From contig CM067590.1 of assembly GCA_034336665.1 (NCBI GenBank), forward strand, positions 5,368,459 through 5,432,458: DNA of 64,000 nucleotides. The letters run 5' to 3'. Below the pieces are notes generated by a model, which saw only the letters and a list, made by a program, of their open reading frames with translations, had not been told where the DNA came from and made no database searches. The DNA is from Luscinia megarhynchos (taxonomy: Eukaryota > Chordata > Aves > Passeriformes > Turdidae). The number at the start of each line of letters is the position of its first letter. Position 1 is the stretch's first letter. Below, piece by piece: positions 1 through 11,600 of this stretch. A program made the translations under genes and the position numbers.

Positions 1-187
1 CCCATCCCTGCCCACCACCCCCAGTCCCAGCAGGACCTATGCTGCAGTGGCTGGTTGCTGGCAGAGGGTTCATGAGGGGTCCTGGCTCTCCAGCTCAGGT
101 GCACCAGGAGCTTTGCTCACAGCCCGGATTTGGCCCCTGGGCCTCTCCTGGGGTCAAACTCCAACCCCTCCAACACCCTGGACTCAC

Positions 188-3100
188 ATTCCGACCAATC
201 CATTTGTTCACAGGCTTCATGAGGAATGAGGAGAGGAACCCACTGACGTACATCACCAGGGGAATGGTAGCAATGTACTTCTGCAAGGGACAGGCACAGG
301 GAGGGGATGAGCCCCACGGCACATCAGGACACCTCCCACACGCCCCTGGACCTGCCCTGTTCCCACCTTGGAGAGCAGCAGCGAGTTGGTGAGGTACATG
401 GCGATGTAGGTCTGGGACAGATTGACGATGAGGCGCGTGGCCATGTAGAGCACTGCAACCTGCGAGGGGACAGGGCAAGGGCATCACTGCTCAGCCTGTG
501 GCAAGGACCTTCCCTGCCCAGCTGGAAGGGGGTGGCCCCTCTGAGGTGGTGCCCAGAACAGCCCCTGTCTCCATCCTCACCCACACCTGGGCAAGTCCCG
601 TGGCTGCAGCACACCCAGGGTGCCCAGGCGGGGCAGCAGCCAGGCCAGGGCAGCCCTGGCCAGCCGTACCTGGTAGAAGGAGGGCTGCAGCAGCCAGTCC
701 TTCCAGAGCAGCAGCGGGCGTGGGGGGCCTGGGGGCTCCTTGTGCAGCAGCGGGGTGCTCTCCTCTGGCTCAGGCAGCACCCCTGGTGGGTATGGCTTCT
801 CCTTGGTGCCCAGGTGGAAGATGAGGGAGAACACGGCCCCCAGCCCCACCACGATGAGGGCCAAGTTCTGGTGAGGAATGGGGGTGAGCACAGCAGTGAG
901 GGCAGCCCACCATTAGCCCCCAGCAGTCTGGAGGGGAAGGAGGAGTGCCCAAGCCCCAGGGAGTGCTCCATGTGGCTCTTGCCCAGTTGGTGAGTTTTAG
1001 GGCACTGCCCCCTGAGTCACCTCCCCAGCTGAGCTATGGGAACAGGGAGCCCCAGGGACTGTGCCTTGCCCCTCACCCGGAACACATGGATGTCCTGTGG
1101 GCCCAGGTGCTCCATATGGTCGGGCTGGTCCATCTGGAAGTTCAGCAGGAGCCAGGTCAGGCCGTACACAGTGATGTTGGCCATGACAGTGAAGGCATAC
1201 CTGAGCAGAAGGAAACCTTGGGGTGATGCAGAAGGACGAGCATGGGGACAGCACAGCAGGACACCTCTGCCCACAGCTGCCCTCCAAGCCAGATGTGCTA
1301 TAGCCTCTGCACCCCAGTGTCATAGCTGACACCACACCTCTGAGGGCACAAGGCTCCTGGCCAGGCATCAGCCTTACTGCTGCAACTCCCAGTGTGCCCA
1401 ATCCAAGCCTCAGGGCATGACTGGCAGGAAACCAGTATCCCAGTCTGTTTCCCCTCCAGGCACAGTTCACCTCTGCTTCAAGGATGCCATGAGCTGCCTG
1501 ACCCAGTGCCCTCAGAATGGGAGCACTTGGACCCACAGTTACCCCACATCCTCCCTGCTCACCCTGCTCCACGGGACAAACATCCCATCCCACATCCCAG
1601 TCCTGACAGAGATGAGCCAAGTGCACTGCCCACCTGGCCCTGGAGACATCTCACTCCAGAACAGTCCCTAGGACAGTGTCCAGCTCTCCTTGAGGTCATC
1701 TGGGAGGGACAGTCCCTCCCCTAAATTCCACCATCTATTCCCAAAGGAGAAGTGTCCCCAGCTCAGGGACGTGTCCCACGGGCTGTGTCACTGACATCTC
1801 TGCCATCAAGACATTCCTTCCTGGCAGCAAAGGCTGTGGGCCACCAACCCAAGACCAGTATCCTTCAGCACATCCCACAGGACACCCACATGGCCCAGTC
1901 CTTGTCCTGCCATGCCAAGGTCTCTGGTGTGCCACAGCACCCAGGGACCTCCTGTCACACAGTGATGGCACCCACCATGGGCAGGGCAGCTCCCCAGGGC
2001 AGGGGTCCCCCAGGTGTGTCTGTGCTCACCTAAAAGCTGTGAGCTCCACCTTCCCATGGTCACTGCTCACCAGCTCGGGGATGAGGGCCAGGTGGGACAC
2101 CTGTGTGGCTGCCCAGCCAAACTGGAAGATGACAATGAAGGGGAGGTAGTAGATGAAGGCTGCCCACTGTGGAGTGCTCTCCCTGCAGGCCAGGCAGGGG
2201 CTGAAGACAAAGGGAAAGGACACGAGGACACAGGTGGTGCCTGAGGAGAGAGTGGAGCAGTGAGAGGCTGCACACCTGGCTGGGACTCCAGTGTGACACA
2301 GACAGCCCTCTCCAGGACAGGTTCTACCCCGGACCTGGGGAGGGAGGTGGGCCCCTTCCCCAGCCAGATGAGACACGTGGAACTCCAGACACCCCCTCAG
2401 CGTGTCCTGCACAGGGAATGTCCTTCCCTCTGGCACCCAGCACAGACAGCCCCAGTCAAGCTCCTTCCCCAGCACAGCACTGGCACTGCTCTGTCCCTCA
2501 AGACATCATGACATACCCTCAGTGTCACACCCACAGACACCAAGAGGTTCTCACTGTCCCCAGGTGCAGATAACAATCAGGTCCTCAAGGTACCCTCTCC
2601 ACTTTGCAAGAACCTCTGTTCCTCATGAGTGATTCCTCTTCCTCCCACCTATGAAGGAGAATTCCTCCTCCTCCTCCTCCTCCTTGCTCCCTCACAGCAC
2701 AGCCATGCAGGCCAGGGCAAAGCCAAGGGCAAGGCTAAGGGCAGTGACAATCCCAGCCCAGCCTCATCCACCCCACCAAGGGATCCTGGCTCCCCACACC
2801 GGTTCACAGCTGGCTTTGGTGCTCCAGGAGCTCTGAGGACAGGGGACCCAGGCACACGTGGTGCCTGTACCCCAGACAAACCACAGACACGGGAAGGTCC
2901 ATGAAGGCTCAAACCAGCCCAGATCCTCTCTGTTCCCTGGGTTATAACTGGGCCCAGATGAGGAGTGAGGGTCCCAGGGCCCCACAGGGTCAGGCTCTGC
3001 AACCCTGTGAAGGCTGTGGGGGCTCCCAGGGGAGCGCTGGGGCAGGAGCTGTGGGACCCAGCTGCTGCAGCCTCCAGTGCCAACCATGAGCCACAGCCAC

Positions 3101-6100
3101 CAGCACAACCAGGTGACAACAGGAGTGTCACCTCCTCCTCGTGGCCCCCTAGGACAGGCAGTGCCACCACCAGGGTCAACCCACTGGCTACTCCCATGGA
3201 GCCATGCTCATCTGACACAGGGCTGAACCCACGTATGCCAAGTGCCCAGGAGTGGCTGCACTGAGTCAGAGGGGTCCTGGGGACCCCCTGCTCACCCAAG
3301 GGGGCCATGGGAGCCCCTCTAAGACCATTCTGCCCATCTGTGCAGCACCCCTGGGCAGGCAGAGGCCCAGGTTCACATCTCTGACCCCGCGGGGCAGGAT
3401 CACGAGAATGCTGAGCTGCTCGGCACAGGCACCTGGGGCAGGGATTTTGGGACAGCACTGCCAGACAGGCTGAGACAGGCAGCAAAGGGACGCTTACCCT
3501 TCCTCCCCGAGGGGCAGGATCACAGGAATGCCAGGCTGCTCAGCACAGGCGCCTGGGGCAGGGATTTTGGGACAGCACTGCCAGACAGGCTGAGACAGGC
3601 GGCAGAGAGACGCTTACCCCTCCTCCCCACCGTGCCAGGAAGCTGGACCCCATAAAAGAGCTGGCGAGCAGGCAGGGCACTCGGGACTGCCCGTGGGAAC
3701 AGCCGGGACCGCCGCGGTGCGGCGATGCCACTGATCTCACCACCGGCTCGCGGCGTCTCCCCCGCCCCGAGGATGCGGTTTCACAACGTTTCCTCTGATC
3801 TGAGCACGGGTTTGCCACCGGACGAGACACCCCGCTCCCACACAACACCCCTCGCTGCAGCGTGACCCAGCACAGCCGGCTCGGGCGGGTTTGCCCCCTC
3901 CGCTGGCCACACCGTGTTCGGCCAAGGGGGAAGCCCCTGCCTTGGGAATAATCCGTGCTGCAGCCTGGAAAACAGCCTGAACCCCGCTGCAGCCTGCCCT
4001 GGGCTGTGCTCTGCCTCCTGCAGCCCCCGTGCAAGGCCTGAGTTAGGACTTCCCCTGCGTGCTGGCGGGGCAGCACCCGGCTGGAGCAGGGGGAGGAAAC
4101 GGCCGCGGCCACTTCCCTAAAGCAGGACGCCGATGCTGCTGACGCTGGGGCAGGGTGAAGCTGCCCCTTCAGCACTCTCTCTGACTCACCAAGGCAAGCT
4201 CCAGCGAGGTCAGACGCCTTATCGGGTTGCTGCTGGATTGCACAAAGCGTTGGTCGAGATAAATTTGGGATCAAGATAAGAGGACCCACACTGCAACCGT
4301 CCTCCCTCCGCGCGGGTCTGCTCCGAGCGGTTGTTACTGAGGGTTGTTATCAATGGCCATTTCTTCACCAACTGCCTGGCCCCAGTGCCAGCTAAGCAGG
4401 ACGTGCAGGCTCCTGCACCAGTCACAGCACCAAGGACCCCTCTTCAGGCCATGCTGTCCCCTCAGAGAGGGACCTCGATAGACGGGTCCCCACCAGTCCC
4501 TGCACTCCGTTGCATTTTTTGACTCAGAGAAACCTGACAATAATTCCTGTGAGCCAGAGCTTCCTGTGTATGGCCATGGCTGTACCCCACTGCTGCCTCC
4601 TGGGGTGCACAGCCCCAGCACAGCCAAGGGCCCCACGCCACAGGGTCCCCCCCTGGGGACACCGAGAACTGCTCAGGAAGCAGCTGGGCTTTTGGAAAGC
4701 CCAGATTTTACTGCTGGTCTTGGATTTACTGCAACTCCAAGGTCTGAGCATGTGGTTCTTACCCCAGCTCGCTGCCACCCACACAGACAAAGCCCGAGGG
4801 ACAGTGGGGAGCCCCCTGGGGTGGGATGGTGCCCAGGCAGGACAGGGATACCACCGTGCCCCTTCTCCACCCAGGCTCAGCATCCCGCTGTCCCCTACAC
4901 ACAGAGCAGTTCTGTCCCCACCTCACTGCCACAGGGGGTCCCAGAAAGGCACCTCCCCGGCTATCCCCTCCTCACAAGGCACCCCAGACCCATCTCCTGT
5001 CACCCAGGGCGCTGCCAACACACCAGAGCCCCTTCACCCTCCACAGGGCACCCCTAAAGCCCCCACGGCGGCTCCCCCTTCCATCGAGGAACTGCTCCCT
5101 TCCACGCCAGGGCACACAATTCTGCTCACCTCTGGGGCTGCCCCTTTCTATCTGGAGGGACCCTCCTCACTGCCACATGACAGTCCCCCTCCTCAGAAAG
5201 GATCCCACATCTTCAGGGAGATCTCCACGCCACAAGGCACCCCAGTTCCTCCGTGCTCCAGGCAACCCCCAAGGCTAATCCCCCAACCCAGACAGGCACC
5301 TTTGGTCTTGTTCCCCCTCTTCCAGGGCAGCCCAGAAAAGTACCCCGGGGCTGATCCTGTACCCCAGAGAGGCTCCTCCAGGGCCACCCATGTCCACACA
5401 AGGCCCCCAGCAGAATGTCCCTCACCTGTGCCCCCCCCAGCAGAGCTGCTCGGGGCCAACTCACTCCACCCAGCATCCCCCACTGTCCCCCACCCTGGGC
5501 ATCCTAGAAAGGTTCATCCCACTCAGAAAGGCTCTTTAGGGCCACTCTTCTCCCTTCTGGGCACCCCAGCAGGGTGTCACCCACCCCTGGCACCCCAGAA
5601 AAGCTCCTCCAGGCTTACTCACATGTTACCTTGGATTGCATCCTCGGTCCACGCCCTCAGGGCACCCCAGAAAGGCTCCCCCAGGGCCATCCTCTGCACT
5701 TAGAGCACCCCAGAAAGGCTCCCCCAGGTGACCCCCAACTCAGAGCACCCCAGAAAGTCCCTCACAGCCATACTCCTCCCCTCCCCTAAGCAAAGCCCCT
5801 CTCTTACCCATCTCTTCTCTTTGGCACCCCAGCAGTGCATCCCAGCCATGGCACCCCAGAAAGGCTCTCCACGGCCATTCATCTCCATGCGAGCACCGCA
5901 GAAAGGCTGCCCTGGGGCCGCCCATTTTCACCTGAGACACCTTGGATAGGTACCCTTGGGCCATCCCAGAAAGGTTCCCCCGCGTGTCTTTCAACACAGA
6001 ACAACACAGCAGAGTCCCCCGGGGCCATCCCTCTCCGCTTAGAGCATCCTACACGGGTTCTGGATGTCCCCCCCGGGAGAGACTGCTCACTCAGAGCATC

Positions 6101-6529
6101 CCAGGGTGTCCCCCACCCAAAGCACCGCACCAAGGCCTCTCAGGGTCACCGCCCTCCACCCCGGGCACCCCAGAAAGGCTCTCCCGGGGTCGGCCCTCTC
6201 CACCCAGCTCCCCCCAGCAGAGCTCCCGCTCCCCCGCACCCACCGGCCAGGTGCCAGCCCTTCCTGCGCCCGCAGCGGCCGCAGCCGTGGGCCCGGTCGG
6301 CCTCGAAGCCGAGCAGGGGCGTGCAGAGCCCGTCGGCCAGCTGCCCGGCGAGGAGCAGCCCGCCGGCCGCGCCGTGCCCGTAGCCCAGCACGGCGTGCAG
6401 GAAGGGCAGCAGGTAGGTGAACCACAGCGCCGAGCACGCGTCGTTCAGGAAGTGCCCGCACGCGAAGCTGAGCCGCGCCCGCAGCGGCAGCGGCAGCGCC
6501 GGGCCCGGGGACTGCGGCGGCTCCGCCAT
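188..6529 (-). CDS. MFSD12: MFSD12, lysosomal/melanosomal cysteine transporter (5' six coding exons; 3' end outside window)
   Basis: Major facilitator superfamily membrane protein; the family is known for importing cysteine into lysosomes and melanosomes and for affecting pigmentation. Coding exons read on the minus strand: 6529-6244, 2240-2030, 1200-1077, 867-670, 459-367, 280-188, all with GT-AG borders and continuous phase, giving 335 codons from the ATG at 6529-6527. Recognised stretches include the N-terminal helix with [20 protein letters not shown], the cytosolic loop GRRKGWHL, and [27 protein letters not shown] and [21 protein letters not shown]. The remaining exons (last helices and C-terminus, about 140 residues in human) must lie left of base 1; the last donor here follows GRN at 188. 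The gene is head-to-head with HMG20B. The product assignment is from family resemblance; substrate is inferred from mammals. Confidence 0.95.
2664..2685. repeat. (CTC)n trinucleotide microsatellite
   Basis: Seven consecutive CCT/CTC triplets inside MFSD12 intron 1. It is a simple length-variable repeat with no coding role. Confidence 0.85.
3391..3632. repeat. Two-copy 120-base tandem duplication
   Basis: The block starting GGGGCAGGATCAC at 3391 recurs at 3511, exactly 120 bases later, with only scattered substitutions. Each copy ends in a short GACGCTTACCC...CCTCCCC stretch. It lies within MFSD12 intron 1 and contains no reading frame of note. Confidence 0.9.
4930..6225. repeat. Degenerate minisatellite, unit about 40-45 bases
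   Basis: The core GCACCCCAGAAAGGCTCCC recurs through this part of MFSD12 intron 1. Near-consensus copies start at 5662, 5705, 5745, 5851 and 5893, giving spacings of 40 to 43 bases or multiples, with more diverged copies to the left (for example 5326, 5600) and one at 6163. The array ends just before MFSD12 exon 1. It gives a long spurious plus-strand open frame (4510-5703). Confidence 0.85.
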
Positions 6530-6770
6530 GGCCCGGCCGGAGCCCGCGGGGACCGCGGCGGGACCGCAGGGAGGAATGGGAGGGGACGGGAGGGGATGGG
6601 AGGGGATGGGAGGGACAGGGAGGGAGGAGATGGCGGGGACAGGGTGGGACCTCCCGGGAGCGGAGATCTCCCACATGCCCCGGGCCGGCCTGGGCGGGGA
6701 GAGCGGGGCACGATCCGGGCGGGGGGCGGCCGGTTACACCAGCCTGTCCCCACGGCGATCCCGGGGAGTC
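6530..6770 (-). promoter_or_regulatory. MFSD12: MFSD12 5' untranslated region and CpG promoter
   Basis: GC- and CpG-rich sequence immediately upstream of the MFSD12 ATG. No TATA box is evident. It includes a G-run block on the plus strand at about 6570-6630 (GGGAGGGGATGGGAGG type). The transcription start is not determinable by eye. Confidence 0.55.
6570..6630 (+). repeat. G-run repeat, quadruplex-capable
   Basis: Repeated GGGAGGGGATGGGAGGGG units with well over four runs of three or more guanines, on the strand that is template for MFSD12. Such sequence can fold as a G-quadruplex; whether it does so here is inference. Confidence 0.7.
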
Positions 6771-6779
6771 CGCTGCTGT

Positions 6780-7860
6780 GCCCCACACTGCGCCCAGTCA
6801 CACCAGTAATGTCCCCGTAGTGCTCCCAGTCACACCAGTGCTGCCTGTAACAGTCGCATTGCCCAGACAAGGGAATGTCCCAGTCACTCCAGTGACACTG
6901 CTCCCGGTGACCTCCATACCCACCCTAGCGAGGGGTGGTCTCCATGCTGTCACCCCAGACTTCCAGTGACACCAGTACACCCCCTCTGCTCCCAATAACC
7001 CCTCAAGCGAGGGATCCCAATAATGCCAGCAGTCGCCCGAGTTCCAATGATCCCAGTACATCATCACACTGCTCCCAGTCAGCCCAATAGCCCAGCAGGC
7101 ACAGAGTGGGGAGTGTCAGACTGCAGGAGTGAGGGTACAGGGACTGTGGGCACTGGAACCAGTGAGATGAGAGTGGTTGGGACGCTGGGGTGATTTCCCC
7201 CTGCTTGGATGGGCGCTGGGGGTAGTAGGAGTTGTGTGGGGGTACTGGGATGACTGGGACCTTCTGGGTGATGATGTGTCTGGGACCATTATGGGTCCTC
7301 TTGGGGTGCTGGGGACAGTGTGGGGGGTGTACTGGGATCACTGGGACTCTGGGGTGGCTACTGGAGTTGTGGGACGCCCCCTCTTGGGTGAATATTGGTG
7401 TCACTGGAAATCGTGTGGGCTTACTTGGGCAACTGGGAGCTCCTTTTGAGTAGATACTGGTGAGATTAGGACCAGTATGAGCACTAGTGGGGGCACTGAG
7501 ACCCCCTAGAGAGCAGTATTAGGGTCACTGGGACTCTGGTGACTACAGGCATCATGGGGATCCCCAACTGTGTGAATACTGGAGACACTTGGAGCAGACT
7601 GGAGGTCGTGGGGGACCTCCGCTTGTGTATTTAATGGAGTCACTGGGACCAGTATGGGCTGTACTGGGGTGAAGGACGCAGTGTTGGGGGAGTACTGGGG
7701 TCCCTGCGACTCTGGGATAAGTACTGGTGTCACCCCTGCCGGGTGGGTACTGGGGCTGCTGGGAGCGGTGGGGGAGGGCAGCTGAATCAGTGGATGAGCT
7801 CTGAGGCGGGCACTGAGGTTACTGGGAGCGATGGGAAGGCACTGGGGTCACTGGAGTGGG
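6780..7860. repeat. ACTGGG/CCCAGT minisatellite with an orientation switch
   Basis: From about 6785 to 7090 the plus strand is rich in CCCAGTCACACCAGT-like units. From about 7190 to 7860 it carries the complementary type, GGTACTGGGGTCACTGGGAC. The unit is around 25-30 bases and strongly degenerate. The flip occurs near 7090-7180, so the two arms are inverted relative to each other. The array fills most of the spacer between the divergent genes MFSD12 and HMG20B; no gene is seen in it. Confidence 0.75.
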
Positions 7861-7939
7861 GCGGCGGCGGTGGGGACACCGCCATGGCGTTGCCCCTTTA
7901 AGGCGCTGCCCTCCCCGCACTTCCTCGTCCCCACGCTGG

Positions 7940-8136
7940 CTGCTGATTGGCCGGGCTGCCAGCCGCGCGCGCGCGCCGCGCCCGCCAGCTCCTCCCCTCC
8001 TTCCGCCGCTTCCCTCTGACGTCATCACACCCAGCCAATCAGCATGCGGCTACGCTCAACGAGTCGGCGCCGAGCGGCCAATCGGGGACGGTGCGGCGGG
8101 AGCCTCGTTTGCATAATAATAGAGGGGCGTGGTCAG
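7940..8136 (+). promoter_or_regulatory. HMG20B: HMG20B promoter and probable non-coding exon 1
   Basis: CpG-rich block with a full cAMP response element TGACGTCA at 8017-8024, direct CCAAT boxes at 8035-8039 and 8078-8082, an inverted one (ATTGG) at 7946-7950, TTTGCAT at 8108-8114 and a GGGGCGTGG GC/KLF box at 8124-8132. A good splice donor TCAG|GTGAGC at 8136/8137 probably ends an untranslated first exon, since the ATG lies in the next exon after a CTGCAG acceptor at 8625. The start of transcription is inferred to lie about 8085-8120. Confidence 0.6.
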
Positions 8137-8648
8137 GTGAGCGGCGGCGGCGGCGGGTCCGGCCGGGGGATTCCATGGGGGATCCTGTGGGGGGATCCTG
8201 TGGGGGGAGCGGGGATCGCGGGTAGAGGGCGGGTTATGGGGCGAGCCTGTGGGGGCGCTGCGAGGGGACCCCGAGGGAGAGGGCGAGGCGGGGAGGGCCG
8301 GCGAGAGGGGCCCGGGAGCGCTGGGGCGGCGATGGGTCTCGGGGAGGGGAATTCCGCAGGGGAGGCCTCGGGGGGCGCTGGGGGTCGCGGCTGGGAGGGG
8401 GGCCAGGGGGATGAGCCCGTGGGGCTGCGAGGGCACCCCCAGCGAGAGGGGGGGTCAGCGCGAGCGGGCTGGAGCTCGTGCCGCGATCCTGGGGCTGAGG
8501 GGGAGGGGATGCCGTTCGGGGAGGGGTCCTGTCCCCACGAAGGAGACCCCTCCGAAGGGGGCTCGGCAGGGTGACCCCGCTGGGCAGCGCGCCCGGTGGC
8601 AGCGCCGGCTGTGCTCTGTCTGCAGGCTGCTGACCGAGACCCCCGCCC

Positions 8649-11600
8649 ATGGCCCACAGCGCCAAGCCCGCCGCCCTGCTGTAAGTGCCACCACCTCCTC
8701 CTGCCGCCCTGCCCTGTGTCGGGGCCCTGGGGAACGAGTGGCAGCAGCTCGTCCTCGTCCAGGCCCTGGGGGTGATGTGTGTGCGCTGGGGAGGGACTGT
8801 CCCACTCTGCTCTGCCCTGGGGCAGCCTCAGCCCCCAGCGCTGGGCACCTTGGGCACCACAGGGTCAGAAGGAGCCAGAGCTGCTGCAGAGTGTCCAAAG
8901 GAGGGACCCGGAGCTGGGGAAGGGCTGAGGAGCAGCTGAGGGCACTGGGCTCGTTCAGCTGGAGCAGAGGAGACTGAGGGGAGACTCCTCGGGGCTGAGC
9001 TCTGCTCTGGGCCAGGGCCAGGAGCCCAGCAAGGGCTGGAGCTGTGCCAGGCCTTGGCATGGAGCTCAGGGAAAGGTTCTTCCCCCCGAGGGTGCTGGGC
9101 CCTGCCCAGGCTCCCCAGGGAATGGTCCCCAAGGCTGCCAGAGCTGCAGGAGCCTTTGGACACTCTCAGGGATGCTCAGGGTGGGGCTGTTGGGGGTCTG
9201 GGCAGCAATGGGGTTGGAATGGATGATCTTGTGGGTCCTTCCAACTCAGGGTATTTCAGGATTCTGTGGTTCTAAGCATCTTGGGAGATCAGAACCAGCA
9301 AGGGCTGCTTTCCCATGAGATTTGTGCTGTCCTGGGTTGGCCTTGGCCCTCCTGACACCGGGGCTGGCGGATGGGGAAGCACGTCAGAAGTGGAGGGAGG
9401 TGGATGCCAGAGTGAACTGGCTGCGGAGGAATCTTGCCTGAGATTACTTTTTAAAGCATCCTTAGGCATTCGAGGAATCCAGATTGCAAGGGGGGAGGGT
9501 GATCTCTCTGCTGCTGGAGGGTGTTGCTGTGTTCCTGGAGAACATGATGATGCTCTGGATAAAGCCAAAGGCTGACCATGATCCTGCACAGCCTCGGAGG
9601 GTTCTTTTCCCCCAGGAGCTGGAAGAAGAGCCAGTCTCACACCTTCCTGTAGGGCTTTTTGTGAGTGTGGGGGTGTAGGGCACAGGGTGCCCGAGGGTGT
9701 AGATTGTTGGAGACACTTGTCCCACTCCTTCTGCAAGGGCTGGTGCAGTGGCAGGCTCTGTGCTGGGGACTCACAGACGTGCCCCCTAAATTAACTGCAA
9801 GGATGGCTTGTCTGGGTGATAAATGGGTAGCAATAGCTTGGGGTCTCTGCAAGGGACTGGGGTTTGCTCTAGGCACATGGTGTGGCAAACACAAAGGTGC
9901 ATCCTGAGCAGGTTTGGATCCCTGTAACTTTGGGCACGTGCCTGTGCCAGGGCTTGTGTTTGGCCCTGGGCTAGTTCCCAAATTTGGGGACCTGCTTTGA
10001 GCCCAAGCGAGCATCATTTGGTGACACTCAGGAACCCCTTATGGCTCCCCTCATGTGGTGAGGACATTTCCAGCAGAGCAGGAGCATTCACAGGGGTGTG
10101 AATGGGACGGGGCTGGGAGGTGGAGCCAGCTGGAGGAGGTGCCAGGGGGGCCTGGGGAGCCCCAGGGTGGTGCTGTGGTGGGACATGGAGGCTCTGCCCA
10201 CCCAGCGTGGGACCTGCAGGTGCTCAGGGGGGCAGGGAGGCTCTGCCCGAAGCAGCTGCTGGTTTGTAAAGCTGTGGCAGTGACCTGAGGAGTGGTGCTG
10301 GGCCCCACTGGACGTGTTGGGGAGGTGTCACAGACAGCACAAACCTGCTGGGGTGGTTGTGGCCAGAGCGGGTCAAGCCTTGCCCTCACCCTCTGCCTCC
10401 AGGGTTCCTTGGCTGTGGCTGATGCTCCCAGGTGGTGTCCCCTGGCGCCAGGATCCAAACCCCTGAGGCTCCTCTTGCCTTGCAGAGTCCCTTGGGACTG
10501 CCCACCAAAGTGTGTCCCAAGCCCAGGTGACAGTCAGTGACTGTCAGTGTTACCTGCCCCCAAGAGCCAGCCCCATCCAAATGTCCCTGACGAGTCCCAG
10601 GGTTGTCCTCAGGGCAGCTTTAGTGTGCAGGGCTGCCCTGCTCACCTGGTGCTGGGCTCTGCTTCAGTGCCATGGCTCTGCTGCAGCCTCCCCTCGTGGG
10701 AGCAAGGGCTCCGTGCCCGGTTTGGGGCTGTTGGAGTCGGGATTTGGGGAATCCGGTGAGTGCAGGGTCATACAGCTGGGGGATGCGTTGCTGTTGGCTC
10801 CCCGTGGTGTCCCACCCTCTCTGACGGTGCTCTCTGGCTGCAGACATGCCACGGGCAAGGCTCAGCATGGGAGCTTCCTGGTGGCCATCAAACAGGAGAA
10901 GGGAGAGTCGGCGCGGGTGGGCGGCGAGAAGCCGGAGGAGGAGGTGAGTCCCGGAGCCCGTGTCCCTCCCCACAAAATCCCTGAAGGTGGGCCCAAGGTG
11001 CCCGGTCGGGGCTGTCCCTGCCCCTCCACTTGCCCTGCAGCAGCCCATGTGTGCCTGTGGCTGTGGGCCAGGGAAGGGCTCAGACTTTGTCCTGAGGGCT
11101 GTGTGGCCCAGCTGGGCCTGGGGGCTGCTCCCGTGTCCCGCTGATTCAATGGCTCCGGTCCCTGATGGGCTGTCCCTTCCCCCCGGGTGCCAGCCGGTGA
11201 AGAAGAGGGGCTGGCCCAAGGGCAAGAAGAGGAAGAAGATCCTTCCCAACGGCCCCAAAGCCCCGGTGACAGGCTACGTGCGCTTCCTGAACGAGCGGCG
11301 CGAGCAGATCCGCACGCAGCATCCCGACCTGCCCTTCCCAGAGATCACAAAGATGCTGGGAGCAGAGTGGAGCAAACTGCAGCTCTCAGAGAAGCAGGTA
11401 CTGGAGAGACCCCGACCTGAGGCTGGGCAGCTCCAGAGCCTGCTCCAGGAAAGGTGCTGGGCCCAGAGCTGGGGGGTGGGAGCTGGGCAGGGAGGGGTCA
11501 GCGAGGGGTCAGCAGCTCCTGGGAGCCTGTGTTGGGTCAGGCTGAGGCCCCTCTGTGACCCACCACAGCGGTACCTGGATGAGGCAGAGAGGGAGAAGCA

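Larger units (their letters stand above)
2241..6243 (-). other. MFSD12 intron 1
   Basis: A 4.0-kb intron, far longer than the other MFSD12 introns in the window (about 90 to 830 bases). It holds a short (CTC)n run at 2664-2685, a 120-base tandem duplication at 3391-3632 and a degenerate minisatellite at about 4930-6225. I see no exon of another gene on either strand. Long open frames on the plus strand here follow the repeat unit and lack any recognisable domain. Confidence 0.8.

Noticed and set aside
1..187. Next MFSD12 exon at the left edge
   Set aside because: No reading frame resembling the helix that follows GRN occurs before base 1.
4510..5703. Long plus-strand open frame (397 codons) in MFSD12 intron 1
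   Set aside because: It follows the 40-45-base minisatellite, is Pro/Ser/His-rich without a domain, and lies antisense inside an intron.
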